64,000 nucleotides of DNA from Rhodobacter sp. (lineage in GTDB: Bacteria; Pseudomonadota; Alphaproteobacteria; Rhodobacterales; Rhodobacteraceae), in assembly GCA_030065095.1 (NCBI GenBank), contig JASJDP010000005.1, forward strand, positions 62,001 through 126,000, read 5' to 3'. Below the pieces are notes generated by a model. The model did no database searches and had not been told where the DNA came from. It saw only the letters and a program-made list of their open reading frames with translations. The position numbers were made by a program, and so were the translations under genes. The stretch's first letter is position 1. Every line of letters begins with the position of its first letter. Below, in pieces: positions 1 to 9,336 of the stretch.

Positions 1-898
1 CGGCGGCGATGTCGTTCCGGGCCATTTCCAGGGCGCCGGTCTCGGCGGCATTGCGGGCCAGGGCGGTGTCGATCTGCGCTTCCAGCGCGCCGACACCGGT
101 CCGCAGTTCGGCAAGGTCTCGGTCGCTCTCCAGCAGCCGGTTGCCGGCGGTCTCCAAAAGCCTGACGCGTTCGGGGTGGTCGCCGGACAAGGCACCCTCG
201 GCAACCAAGGCGGCCATCGCGTAGCCTTTCAACAGGTCGCGGATGGCCGGATCGTCCGATCTCAGGTCAAGGTCGGCGGCGTCGTCCGGGCCCACGCGAA
301 ACGGGGCCAGATCGGTTCCGCTGCCAAGGTAGCCACCGGTTTCGAACCCGCCGCTGGAGGTGTCGAACCACGCGTCGACCGCAGCCTCGACCCCCGCGGC
401 CGTCGTCTCGGCGGCGATGGCCGTCTGTAGGTCGGCGAGCATGGTTTCCGTATCCGCCAGCGAGGGGCCGCTGCCCATTGCACCGCCCAGCAGCGCGCGG
501 TCTGCCGTTTGGGTGTTTAGCACCGACACGACCGTGGCGAACCGCGCCCTGGCGTCTGTGGCTGCGGCCTGCACCAAGGCCGCCTGGCCCGAGCTCACCG
601 CCAGAAGCAGCGCGGGACCGAGGTCCGAGGTCGTGTCCTGCACGGTTTCCAGCCCGCGCTGCAGCGCTCCGACGAAAAGCGCGGCTTCGTTCGCGGCGAC
701 CTTGTAGGCCGACAGCGCGCCCAACTGGTGATCGATGCCGGCCAGCGCGCCCAGATTGCCGCCGGTGGCAGCCCGCAGATCGCTTGTCAGGCCGGTCGCC
801 AGCTCGTCGGACAGGCGCTGCAGATCGGCCTTGACCCGCTGGGTGTTGTTGCGGGTCTGGAACGTCAGGGCGAGATCGCCGATGGACAGAGCGGTCAT
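1..898 (-). CDS. flgL: Flagellar hook-associated protein FlgL (flagellin-like), 3' part outside window
   Basis: The frame starts at the ATG complementary to 896-898 and stays open to the window edge, giving about 299 residues without the C-terminus. The N-terminus (MTALSIGDLALTFQTRNNTQ) and the following heptad-like helix resemble the coiled-coil ends of flagellin and FlgL. FlgL forms the junction between hook and filament. The gene begins 3 nt after the flgK stop on the same strand, the usual flgK-flgL arrangement. The call rests on position and on the flagellin-type N-terminus; a flagellin paralogue is possible but less likely at this site. Confidence 0.85.
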   Translation of the reverse strand, partial: MTALSIGDLALTFQTRNNTQRVKADLQRLSDELATGLTSDLRAATGGNLGALAGIDHQLGALSAYKVAANEAALFVGALQRGLETVQDTTSDLGPALLLAVSSGQAALVQAAATDARARFATVVSVLNTQTADRALLGGAMGSGPSLADTETMLADLQTAIAAETTAAGVEAAVDAWFDTSSGGFETGGYLGSGTDLAPFRVGPDDAADLDLRSDDPAIRDLLKGYAMAALVAEGALSGDHPERVRLLETAGNRLLESDRDLAELRTGVGALEAQIDTALARNAAETGALEMARNDIAA

Positions 899-901
899 GG
901 T

Positions 902-2356
902 CTAGAGCCCCAGCAAGGTTTGAAGCATTTCGTCCACCGTTGAAACCACCCTGGCATTGGCGGCAAAGGCGCGTTCGACGACCAGCAGCTTCTGCAACTC
1001 GTCATCGGTGTCCACGCCCATCTGCAGTTCGGCCGAGATCAGCGTGTCGGCCTGGGCCTGATCGAAACTTTGCCGCGCGGCGGCGTCCTGGGCGCTGACC
1101 GAGATGCCAGACAGGAAATCGCCTGACAGCCCGATCGCCGACCGGGCGACGGAGAAATCGCCGGACGCCGGAACGCGCTCTCCCGTCAGGGCATCGGACA
1201 TTGCATTCAGAAGCGTTGCATTACCGGACTCCCCCGGGCCCGCCGCGCCCAGCCCGTCGCGCAGCCGCCAATGCGCGCCACCCGCCGCCGGATCGACCAG
1301 TGCATTGATCGAAATCCGTCCCGCAAGGCCAAGCTCATCCGCCGGAACAAGTGCGGCGCCGGCATCGGTGAACAGCCCCGGATCCCCAGAAGCAAGCGTC
1401 GGGTCCACGGCCGGATCGGCAAACCGCTCGACCAGGTCGCGCGCGACCGCATCGGCCTGCGACTGCAAGGCCGGTGCCTCGACGTCGCGCACCGCAAACA
1501 GTCCCGCCAGCTTGCCGCCGGACAGCGGGCCGCTGTGCGGATCGGCCGAGACCGGCTGTTCGTTCACGGTCAGACCAGACAGCGCACCGGACCCCAGCGT
1601 CATGTCTGGCGTGATCGTGCTGACCGGCGTGAATCCGATCTCTGCGGCCCTGCCGTCAAGCAGGATCGCGCCGCCAGGCGTGAACAGGGCGACCATGCCG
1701 TTTTGACGCTGAACCTCGCGCAGCGGTACAAGGTCGGCGATGCCGTCGATCACCGACTGGCGCTGATCGATCAGCGAGGACGCATCCTGTTTCGCGCCGT
1801 GGAACTGTGCGATGCGCGTATTGAGCTCCTCGACCTGTTGCAGCGCTGTATTCAGCTGATCGACCGACCGGGCGATGGCCCTGTCGGCGCTCAGCCGTTC
1901 GGCCTGCAACCGGTCCGAGATTTGGTTGAGATGGCCGGCCAGTCCCGAGGCCGTCTGAAAGACCGCCTGCAGGCGCGAGGGGGAGTCGGGCCTGCTGGCA
2001 GCCTCGATCAGGGCCGCCTCGAACTGTGTGACGCGGTCGGTCAGAGCACCAGGATCGCCCGGCAGGCCGATGGCCGCCTCGATGTTCGACAAAAACCCGG
2101 CCGCGATGGAGGCGTTGCCAAGCGATGCTTCGGCTTCGCGCCGGTTTCCCAGCAGGATCGGGTCGGTCTCGCGGGTGACGCCGTCGACGCGCACCCCCGT
2201 GCCACGACCGTCGAGCACATTCGAAGACAACGTAAGCTCGCGCTTGCCGTAGCCTTCGGTCAGCGCGTTCGAGATGTTCGACGACACGACCTCTGCGGCG
2301 CGCGACGCCGCCGTCAGGCCCGACAGGGCATTGGTGAGCGAGCTTGAAATGCTCAT
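902..2356 (-). CDS. flgK: Flagellar hook-associated protein 1, FlgK
   Basis: The 484-residue product opens with the rod/hook-family N-terminal motif (SSLTNALSGLTAASRAAEVV, then SNISNALTEGYGKRE) and ends with the matching C-terminal helix (VDTDDELQKLLVVERAFAAN). These paired terminal coiled coils and the length identify FlgK, the first hook-filament junction protein, which is exported through the flagellar secretion apparatus. It lies between flgE and flgL on the same strand, so the three genes are probably one late flagellar transcript. Confidence 0.95.
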   Translation of the reverse strand: MSISSSLTNALSGLTAASRAAEVVSSNISNALTEGYGKRELTLSSNVLDGRGTGVRVDGVTRETDPILLGNRREAEASLGNASIAAGFLSNIEAAIGLPGDPGALTDRVTQFEAALIEAASRPDSPSRLQAVFQTASGLAGHLNQISDRLQAERLSADRAIARSVDQLNTALQQVEELNTRIAQFHGAKQDASSLIDQRQSVIDGIADLVPLREVQRQNGMVALFTPGGAILLDGRAAEIGFTPVSTITPDMTLGSGALSGLTVNEQPVSADPHSGPLSGGKLAGLFAVRDVEAPALQSQADAVARDLVERFADPAVDPTLASGDPGLFTDAGAALVPADELGLAGRISINALVDPAAGGAHWRLRDGLGAAGPGESGNATLLNAMSDALTGERVPASGDFSVARSAIGLSGDFLSGISVSAQDAAARQSFDQAQADTLISAELQMGVDTDDELQKLLVVERAFAANARVVSTVDEMLQTLLGL

Positions 2357-2385
2357 GTCTTGGTCCCGTCAGACCGTATCTCGGC

Positions 2386-3687
2386 CTATCGCTTGATATT
2401 CGTGGTTTCCTGCAGCATCTCGTCGACCGTCTGGATCACCTTGGCGTTCGAGGAATAGGCCCGCTGGGTCTGGATCAGCTGGGTCAGCTCGTTGGCCACA
2501 TCCGTTGCCGACTCCTCGCGGCTGTAGCCAACGACCTCACCCGCGGGTCCATCGCCCGCATCCCACAGGAAGAACGCGCCGCTGTCCGGCGAGATCTGAT
2601 AGGACTGGTTGCTGAGCGGGATCAGCCCGTTCGGGTTCGGCACGTCGGCCAGCGGGATCTGATAGATCGTGCGGGTAAAGCCCACATCGTAGATTGCGTT
2701 CACGAAGCCGCGCGAATCCACCTCGACCCCGGTCAGGTTGCCGACCGGAGAGCCGTTCTTTTCGATCGACACGGGCGCGAAGCTGTCGGACAGCTGGGTC
2801 ATGCCCTCGGGGTCGCCCAGAAGGCCGATGTTCAGATCCAGCGGGCCTCCTGCCACCGTCAGGCCGATGTCGCCAGTCACCGAGTCGTACGCGCCGCCGG
2901 AAATCGTCGTGACCGACAGCAGCGTTCCGCCGGACCCGCGCGCGTCGTCGAAAGTCAGGCTGTATTCCCCGATCACCGCGCCGCCCGAGGCGGAATCGGT
3001 GATGGTCATCGTCCATTCATTGGAGCTGCCGGTGGCAGGGACGGTCGGGGCAAAGCTGATGCCCAGCGTTTCCGAGGTGCCCAGATTGTCGAAATACTCG
3101 ATCGAAAGATCCTGCGCATCGCCCGATGCGCCGGCCTCGGTCGCTACGGCGGGCAGGTTCACGCCCAGCGTCATCCGGGTGGTCGGGTCGCCGGCGAACT
3201 GGTTGAGGTTGACCTTCACGGGCTCAAGCCCGGCGATGGTGTCGCGCGGGTAGCTCGGGACGGTGCCATCGGCATTCGCGGGCCAGCCCATCAGGACCAG
3301 TCCGGTGTCGGTCGTCAGAATGCCGTTGTCGTCCGGCCGGAACGATCCGGTCGTCACCAGCTGCATCGGCAGGTCGCCGTTGTTGTTGGCCACGGCCACG
3401 GCGGTCGTCACCGGCAGCATGCCGCGGCCGCTGATCGCAAGGTCGGTCGAGTTGTTGGTGGAAATCAGCGGCCCGTTCTCGTCGATCAGCCGCATGTTCG
3501 TGGTACGCACGCCGCCCGCGGAATAGCCGCCGCCGGAACTGTCGATCACCAGCGAATGAAAATCGGTTTGCGCCCGCTTGTACCCATAAGTCGAGGAATT
3601 CGCGATGTTGTCGGAAATGGTTGCCAGCTTGGTCGCATTGGCATTGAGCCCGGACACGCCGGCGGCGAGCGAAGAGGATATCGTCAT
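2386..3687 (-). CDS. flgE: Flagellar hook protein FlgE
   Basis: The product has 433 residues when started at the ATG complementary to 3685-3687. An in-frame upstream extension to 3753 is open but adds 22 residues that do not look like a hook protein. The N-terminus (MTISSSLAAGVSGLNANATK, then ISDNIANSSTYGYKR) is the conserved flagellar rod/hook signature. The C-terminus has the matching helix (ELTQLIQTQRAYSSNAKVIQ). FlgE polymerises into the hook. An AGAAAGG sequence precedes the chosen start. The gene sits directly downstream of motB. Confidence 0.95.
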   Translation of the reverse strand: MTISSSLAAGVSGLNANATKLATISDNIANSSTYGYKRAQTDFHSLVIDSSGGGYSAGGVRTTNMRLIDENGPLISTNNSTDLAISGRGMLPVTTAVAVANNNGDLPMQLVTTGSFRPDDNGILTTDTGLVLMGWPANADGTVPSYPRDTIAGLEPVKVNLNQFAGDPTTRMTLGVNLPAVATEAGASGDAQDLSIEYFDNLGTSETLGISFAPTVPATGSSNEWTMTITDSASGGAVIGEYSLTFDDARGSGGTLLSVTTISGGAYDSVTGDIGLTVAGGPLDLNIGLLGDPEGMTQLSDSFAPVSIEKNGSPVGNLTGVEVDSRGFVNAIYDVGFTRTIYQIPLADVPNPNGLIPLSNQSYQISPDSGAFFLWDAGDGPAGEVVGYSREESATDVANELTQLIQTQRAYSSNAKVIQTVDEMLQETTNIKR

Positions 3688-3746
3688 GGGTTGCGCCTTT
3701 CTGATGCATTGCCCCTTGTCTGACCGCCATCGGTAGAGACGCGGGC

Positions 3747-3761
3747 TTAACACCGCGCTAA
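3747..3761. promoter_or_regulatory. Possible CtrA-type half-site pair upstream of flgE
   Basis: The plus strand reads TTAA, seven bases, then CTAA; in flgE orientation this is TTAG-N7-TTAA about 60 bp before the start. CtrA boxes in alphaproteobacteria follow TTAA-N7-TTAA, and CtrA commonly controls flagellar genes in roseobacters. One half-site deviates by one base, so this is a weak candidate. Confidence 0.3.
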
Positions 3762-3786
3762 CAGATAAAATTTCCCCTATTTCGCG

Positions 3787-4638
3787 TTATCTGCCCCGGC
3801 GCAGAAGGATCACCTCGATCCGGTTGTTGCGGATCGCCATCGGATTCGATGCCGCAGGTTTGCGGTCGGCAAAACCGCTCACCTGCTGAATGCGCGCCTG
3901 TGGCAGCCCGCCGTCCTGCAACAGCCGCCGCACGACGTTGGCGCGCCCGCTGCTGAGATCCCAGACCGGGTTCTTGGCCAGAACCACGGGATGCGCACGG
4001 GTATGCCCGCCGACCGCGACCCGGTTGACGACCAGGCCAAAGACCGACGCCATCATCTCGGCAAGATCCCGCATCATCTGCGTCGGGGTCTCGCTGCCCG
4101 CTTCGAACAGCGGTGTGCCGGACACATCGAAGATTTCGACGATCAGGCCCTCGTCGGTCACCCGCGTCACGATGTGGCGCGCCATCGCGGGGCTGACCAT
4201 GCTTTCGCCCGACCGCGCGGTCAGACTCTCGGCGATCTCTGCGAATGCCCTGGCGTCGGCCTCTTCCTTTCCCTGGCCGCCATCTTCCGCTGCAGCTCCC
4301 GTGTTGCCGCGCGCCTCGCGGTCTTCGGTCGAATGCTTCTGGCTGGCCCCGGTGCCGTTCTTGGCCAGGGTCTGCTCGCTGAAGATATCCGTACCGCCGA
4401 AAGAGCCTTCGCCGCCGCCCGAGATGCGGTTGATCGGGATCGTCGGATTGAAGTAATCCGCGATGCCCTTGCGTTGTTTTTCCGTCGTCGCGTTCAACAG
4501 CCACATCAGCATGAAGAAGGCCATCATGGCGGTGACGAAGTCGGCATAGGCCACCTTCCACGCCCCGCCGTGGTGCCCGTCGCCGCCGACGACCTTCTTA
4601 CGCTTGATGATGACGGGCGCGTTGGATTTCGCGCTCAT
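3787..4638 (-). CDS. motB: Flagellar motor stator protein MotB
   Basis: This 283-residue protein has the MotB layout: a basic cytoplasmic N-terminus, one membrane helix near residues 28-48 with the proton-carrying aspartate (VAYADFVTAMMAFFMLMWLL), a plug segment (EKQRKGIADYFNPT), a variable linker, and a C-terminal OmpA-like peptidoglycan-binding domain ending in NNRIEVILLRRGR. With MotA it forms the stator, anchoring to peptidoglycan and conducting protons. motA is not in the window. It precedes flgE on the same strand. Confidence 0.93.
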   Translation of the reverse strand: MSAKSNAPVIIKRKKVVGGDGHHGGAWKVAYADFVTAMMAFFMLMWLLNATTEKQRKGIADYFNPTIPINRISGGGEGSFGGTDIFSEQTLAKNGTGASQKHSTEDREARGNTGAAAEDGGQGKEEADARAFAEIAESLTARSGESMVSPAMARHIVTRVTDEGLIVEIFDVSGTPLFEAGSETPTQMMRDLAEMMASVFGLVVNRVAVGGHTRAHPVVLAKNPVWDLSSGRANVVRRLLQDGGLPQARIQQVSGFADRKPAASNPMAIRNNRIEVILLRRGR

Positions 4639-4719
4639 CCCACCACCTCATATTTTCACCCGGCCTTGTGGCTACCAAACGCGGGTGAACGCGGGCTTAA
4701 CCTTTAGAATTGTCGCCAT

Positions 4720-6300
4720 CTAGCCGGCGCGGATCAGATCGGCGGCCTTCTCGGCGATCATGATGACCGGCGCATTGGTGTTGCCGCTGGTGATCGTCGG
4801 CATCACGCTGGCATCCACGACCCGCAGCCCCTCGATCCCGCGAAGCCGCAGGTCGGGATCAAGCGGCGCTTCGGCGTCCGTTCCCATGCGGACCGTTCCG
4901 ACGGGGTGGAAGATGGTCGTCCCGATATCGCCGGCGGCCTTCGCCAGATCGGCATCGCTGTCGAGTTCCGGACCGGGCCGGAACTCTTCCGGCCTGTATT
5001 TTCCCATGGCGGCCTGGCCCATGATCCGCCGTGTCAGCCGGATCGCCGTCGCGGCGACCTCGCGATCCCGCGCGGCCGACAGATAGTTCGGCCGGATCTC
5101 GGGAGGCGCCGTGGGCTCGGGCGATGCAATGCGCACATGTCCCCGGCTTTCGGGCCGCAGGTGACAGACGCTCGCCGTGATCGCATCGAACATGTGCAGC
5201 GGTTGGCCGAACGCGTCGAGCGACAGGGGCTGCACGTGATATTCCAGATCCGGCGTCGCCACCTCCGGCCCCGACCGAGCGAACGCGCCCAGTTGCGACG
5301 GCGCCATCGACATCGGCCCGGTCCGCCGTGCCGCGTATTCCAGCACAATCTTCGCTTTCCCCCAAAGGTTGGCGGACAGGGTATTCAGGGTCTTTGCGCC
5401 ATGCACCTTGTAGGCGCATCGGATCTGCAGATGGTCCTGGAGGTTCTCGCCAATCCCGGGGACATCTTGCACCACCTTGACGCCATGCGCCTGCAACAGG
5501 GCGCCGGGGCCAACGCCGGACAGTTGCAGAATATGCGGCGATCCGATTGCGCCTGCGCACAGAATCACCGCGCGCCGTGCCCGCAGCTCTCGCACTGCCC
5601 CGTTCTGCCGGAACCGGACGCCGACGGCGCGGCCCTCTTCGATCAGCACACGCTCGGTCACTGCATGGGTCTCGATACGCAGGCTTGTCCGCCCCTTCAC
5701 CGGCCTCAGAAACGCCCGTGCCGTGTTCCACCGAAATCCGCTGCGCTGGTTCACCCGGAAATAGCCGACGCCTTCATTGTCGCCCGTGTTGAAATCATTG
5801 ACCGCCGGCAGCCCGGCCTGCACCGCAGCCGCCATGAAGTCGTCGAGGACCTGCCAGTGAAGCCTTTGGTTCTCGACCCGCCATTCGCCGCCCTGCCCGT
5901 GCAGATCGCTGGCGCCCTCGACGTAATCCTCGGATTTCCGGAAATAGGGCAGCACGTCGTCCCAGCCCCAGCCGGTGTTCCCCAACTGCCGCCAATGGTC
6001 GTAGTCCGCCGCCTGCCCGCGGATATAGATCATCCCGTTGATCGACGAACAGCCGCCCAGCACCCGGCCCCGCGGATAGAGCAGGCTGCGCCCGTTCAGC
6101 CCCGGCTCCTCGGCCGTTCGGAATCCCCAGTCGGTGCGGGGATTGCCGATGCAGTAAAGATAGCCGATGGGGATATGGATCCAGTGATAGGTGTCACGTC
6201 CCCCCGCCTCCAGCAGGGCGACGGTCGAATGCGCGCTCAGCCGGTTTGCAAGTACGCAGCCAGCCGATCCGGCGCCGACGACGATGAAATCCGTGTCCAT
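4720..6300 (-). CDS. GMC-family FAD-dependent oxidoreductase (choline/alcohol dehydrogenase-like)
   Basis: The 526-residue product starts at MDTDFIVVGAGSAGCVLANR, a GxGxxG FAD-binding fold exactly at the N-terminus as expected for the family; a 45-residue upstream extension is open but has no homology. Family signatures follow: the GMC motif region YPRGRVLGGCSSINGMIYIR and the C-terminal catalytic segment FHPVGTVRMG ... VVDASVMPTITSGNTNAP. Such enzymes oxidise alcohols such as choline or other primary alcohols. The substrate cannot be read from sequence, and no betaine-pathway gene is adjacent. It ends about 80 bp from motB and is transcribed in the same direction. Confidence 0.88.
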   Translation of the reverse strand: MDTDFIVVGAGSAGCVLANRLSAHSTVALLEAGGRDTYHWIHIPIGYLYCIGNPRTDWGFRTAEEPGLNGRSLLYPRGRVLGGCSSINGMIYIRGQAADYDHWRQLGNTGWGWDDVLPYFRKSEDYVEGASDLHGQGGEWRVENQRLHWQVLDDFMAAAVQAGLPAVNDFNTGDNEGVGYFRVNQRSGFRWNTARAFLRPVKGRTSLRIETHAVTERVLIEEGRAVGVRFRQNGAVRELRARRAVILCAGAIGSPHILQLSGVGPGALLQAHGVKVVQDVPGIGENLQDHLQIRCAYKVHGAKTLNTLSANLWGKAKIVLEYAARRTGPMSMAPSQLGAFARSGPEVATPDLEYHVQPLSLDAFGQPLHMFDAITASVCHLRPESRGHVRIASPEPTAPPEIRPNYLSAARDREVAATAIRLTRRIMGQAAMGKYRPEEFRPGPELDSDADLAKAAGDIGTTIFHPVGTVRMGTDAEAPLDPDLRLRGIEGLRVVDASVMPTITSGNTNAPVIMIAEKAADLIRAG

Positions 6301-6461
6301 CCAACCTCCCGCACAGACCTTCCGCATGCCTGTCGGTTCAAGTGCGAATTCGCACAGAAACCGTGCCGCGTTGCCTGTTTTCTTTCGTGTCCAGACAACG
6401 ACATTCCACCTCAAAGCACAACGCAAGCCGCGCAACGCGGCGCACCGATAGGAGAGACATC

Positions 6462-7394
6462 ATGCTCACCCAGATCCAGGGCCTGCACCACGTCACCTCG
6501 CTGGCCAGTGCCGCCCAGTCCAACAACGACTTCTTCACCCGCACGCTCGGGCTTCGCCGGGTGAAGAAGACCGTGAATTTCGACGCGCCCCATGTCTATC
6601 ACCTGTATTATGGCGACGAGGCCGGCAGCCCGGGTTCGGTCATGACCTACTTTCCGTTCCCCGGCGCCACGCGGGGCCGCCACGGCACGGGCGAGGTCGG
6701 CATCACCGGCTTTGCAGTGCCCAAAGGCACGCTGCCCTATTGGCAGGAGCGTCTTGCAGGCCTCGGGGTCGGCGACCTGTCCGAAGCGACCCGTTTCGGC
6801 GAGGCGCGGCTGCAGTTCACCGGCCCGGACGGCGACGAATTCGCGTTGATCGAGGCCGACGACGATCGTGTTCCCTGGACCCATGGTGGTGTCGGGGCGG
6901 ACGAGGCGATCCGCGGTTTCCATTCGGCCTCGATGCGGCTCAAGGACGGCGGCGCCTCGGCCGAGCTCCTCAAGTTCATGGGTTATGACCAGATCGACCG
7001 CGATGGTGATACCACCCGCTTTGTGGTGCCGAACGGAAACGGCGCCAATGTGATCGACATTGAAACGCTGCCGGGCGTGTCGCACGCCGATCAGGGCGCG
7101 GGCTCGGTCCACCACATCGCCTTTGCCGTGGAAGATCGCGCCAAGCAGCTTCAGGTGCGCAAGGCGCTGATGGACACCGGCTATCAGGTGACACCGGTGA
7201 TCGACCGGGATTATTTCTGGGCGATCTATTTTCGTACCCCGGGCGGGGTGCTGTTCGAAGTGGCCACCAACGAACCCGGGTTCGACCGCGACGAAGACAC
7301 CGCGCATCTGGGACAGGCGCTACGCCTGCCCGCCCAGCACGAACATCTTCGCCAGGTGCTGGAGACGAAATATCTCGAACCGATCGCGGATTGA
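6462..7394 (+). CDS. VOC-family ring-cleaving dioxygenase (MhqO-like)
   Basis: The 310-residue protein starts at an ATG preceded by AGGAGAG. It contains two vicinal-oxygen-chelate modules: MLTQIQGLHHVTSLASAAQS at the N-terminus and VHHIAFAVEDRAKQLQVRKA in the second half. The metal ligands of such enzymes are a His in each module and a Glu near the end (here LFEVATNEPGF). The family acts on hydroquinones or catechols. The next gene, an esterase/hydrolase with an overlapping start, recreates the mhqO-mhqD pairing known from quinone detoxification in Bacillus. It is divergent from the GMC oxidoreductase. Confidence 0.85.
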   Translation: MLTQIQGLHHVTSLASAAQSNNDFFTRTLGLRRVKKTVNFDAPHVYHLYYGDEAGSPGSVMTYFPFPGATRGRHGTGEVGITGFAVPKGTLPYWQERLAGLGVGDLSEATRFGEARLQFTGPDGDEFALIEADDDRVPWTHGGVGADEAIRGFHSASMRLKDGGASAELLKFMGYDQIDRDGDTTRFVVPNGNGANVIDIETLPGVSHADQGAGSVHHIAFAVEDRAKQLQVRKALMDTGYQVTPVIDRDYFWAIYFRTPGGVLFEVATNEPGFDRDEDTAHLGQALRLPAQHEHLRQVLETKYLEPIAD

Positions 7395-7399
7395 CGGAT

Positions 7400-8017
7400 A
7401 TGGCATATCAATTCGCAGAAACCCGGGGCGCGCCCGGCGCGCCCCTGATCCTGACCTTTCACGGAACCGGCGGCGACGAGACCCAGTTCCATGGACTGGC
7501 GCGGCAGATCCTGCCCGACGCTCACGTAATCTCGCCCTGCGGCGATGTGTCCGAGATGGGCATGAACCGCTATTTCCGCCGGACCGGCGAGGGCGTCTAC
7601 GACATGGACGATCTTGTCCGGCGGACCGAGGCGATGGCGGCCTTCATCTCCGGCGCCAAGGCACGCGTCGGCGCGACACGCGCGATTGGTTTCGGTTATT
7701 CCAACGGTGCCAACATCCTGGCTTCGGTGGCGTTTCAGCGTCCCGGTCTTTTCGCCGGCATCGCATTGCTGCACCCGTTGATTCCCTGGACCCCGGATCC
7801 CGAACCGCGGCTCGGGGGCACCAATGTGCTGATCACGGCCGGCTGGCGCGATCCGATCTGTCCGGCGCCCCTGACCGAGGCGCTGGCCGACTGGTTCGCG
7901 GCACAAGGTGCCACGCCGCGGATGCTCTGGCATCCCGGCGGGCATGAGCTGATCCAGGATGAGGTGCAGGGCCTTGCGGACTTTCTGCGCCAGGCAGAGT
8001 CGGCCGCACCCGTGTAG
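7400..8017 (+). CDS. Alpha/beta-hydrolase, carboxylesterase/phospholipase type (MhqD-like)
   Basis: About 205 residues. An alpha/beta-hydrolase fold is shown by the oxyanion segment LILTFHGTGGDE, the nucleophile elbow GFGYSNGAN (Ser in G-x-S-x-G) and a late histidine in WHPGGHELI. The gene overlaps or abuts the dioxygenase stop: a TTG at 7391 overlaps it and an ATG at 7400 follows, and I prefer the ATG. Together with the upstream ring-cleaving dioxygenase it probably acts on quinone-derived or aromatic electrophiles. The physiological substrate is unknown. Confidence 0.85.
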   Translation: MAYQFAETRGAPGAPLILTFHGTGGDETQFHGLARQILPDAHVISPCGDVSEMGMNRYFRRTGEGVYDMDDLVRRTEAMAAFISGAKARVGATRAIGFGYSNGANILASVAFQRPGLFAGIALLHPLIPWTPDPEPRLGGTNVLITAGWRDPICPAPLTEALADWFAAQGATPRMLWHPGGHELIQDEVQGLADFLRQAESAAPV

Positions 8018-8115
8018 AGAAACAAATTTTCGGCGAAAATTTGTGCGTCATCCGGCGCCGTAGTCTGTGCCAGATCAAGGCCGGCGGGCGGGTCGCCTCC
8101 TAGACTTTAAGCTTA

Positions 8116-9282
8116 ATGGAGCTGTCTGTCGTCTTCCTGACCCTCGGCGCGTTGTTCCTTGTCGGCCTCGCGGCCGACCAGGTCGGCGAACGCACACGGC
8201 TGCCGCGGGTGACACTGCTGCTGCTGTGCGGTGTCGCCGCGGGGTCGTCCGGCTTCGATCTTCTGCCCGTCGAGTCCGATATCTGGTACAACTTCCTGTC
8301 GATCGCCGCACTGACCATGGTCGCCTTTCTGCTCGGCGGCGCGCTCTCGCTGAGCAACCTTCGGCGCCACGGCCGCACGATCGTCGCGATTTCGGTTGCC
8401 GTCGTCTTCGTCACCATCGCCGTCGTCGGCGCCGGGCTGTGGATGATCGGCGTCGATCTCGGGCTCGCCCTGATCCTCGGCTCCATTGCAACGGCCACCG
8501 CGCCTGCGGCCACGCAGGACGTGATCCGCCAGTCCGGCAAGAAAGGCCCCTTCGTCGACACTCTTTCCGGCATCGTCGCGATCGACGATGCCTGGGGGTT
8601 GATGGTGTTCAGCTTCATTGTCGTGCTCGTCGGAACCCTGAACGGTGCCGCACCCGACGGAGCCCTGGCCCATGCCGCCTGGGAGGTCGGCGGCGCGCTC
8701 GCCCTCGGCATCGCCATCGGCCTGCCATCCGCCTATCTGACCGGCCGCCTGGGCAAGGGCGAGCCGATGCAGACCGAGGCCCTGGGTGTCGTCTTCCTGT
8801 GCGCCGGCCTCGCGCTCTGGCTCGAAGTGTCGTTCCTGATCGCCGGCATGACCGCCGGCGCGATCATCGTGAACCTCGCCCGCCACCACCGCCGTGCGTT
8901 CCACGAGATCGAGGATTTCCAGTGGCCGTTCATGATCCTGTTTTTCATCCTTGCCGGCGCATCGCTTGAGGTCGCGGCGCTCGGCAAGGTCGGACTGATC
9001 GGGCTGGCCTACATCGTGTTGCGCATCGTGTCGCGTATCCTCGGCGGCTGGATCGGCGCGTATCTGGGCGGCGCACCGGCCGACCAGCGCCCCTGGTTCG
9101 GGCTGGCGCTTTTGCCGCAGGCCGGCGTCGCCGTCGGGATCGCCCTGATCGCCAGCAAACAGTTCCCGGCCTATGCCGACACGGTGCTGACCGTGACGAT
9201 CGGCACCACTGTCGCCTTCGAACTGCTTGGCCCGGCCGGAACGCTTTACGCTCTGCGCCGGGTCGTGCGCGATCCGCCTTAG
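8116..9282 (+). CDS. Cation/proton antiporter (CPA family, Na+/H+ exchanger domain)
   Basis: This 388-residue protein is almost entirely hydrophobic, with about a dozen membrane segments. It carries family features of Na+/H+ exchangers: a polar pair in the membrane near residue 156 (VAIDDAWGLMVF) and GSIATATAPAATQDVIRQSG in the middle. The length matches the membrane domain alone; the C-terminal TrkA or CBS regulatory domain of larger CPA2 members is missing. It sits alone on the plus strand. The ion (Na+ or K+) is not predictable. Confidence 0.85.
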   Translation: MELSVVFLTLGALFLVGLAADQVGERTRLPRVTLLLLCGVAAGSSGFDLLPVESDIWYNFLSIAALTMVAFLLGGALSLSNLRRHGRTIVAISVAVVFVTIAVVGAGLWMIGVDLGLALILGSIATATAPAATQDVIRQSGKKGPFVDTLSGIVAIDDAWGLMVFSFIVVLVGTLNGAAPDGALAHAAWEVGGALALGIAIGLPSAYLTGRLGKGEPMQTEALGVVFLCAGLALWLEVSFLIAGMTAGAIIVNLARHHRRAFHEIEDFQWPFMILFFILAGASLEVAALGKVGLIGLAYIVLRIVSRILGGWIGAYLGGAPADQRPWFGLALLPQAGVAVGIALIASKQFPAYADTVLTVTIGTTVAFELLGPAGTLYALRRVVRDPP

Positions 9283-9336
9283 ACAACGGCCGCAATCCCG
9301 CCTACTGCTTGATCCGGAAAACGGGAAAGGAACAGC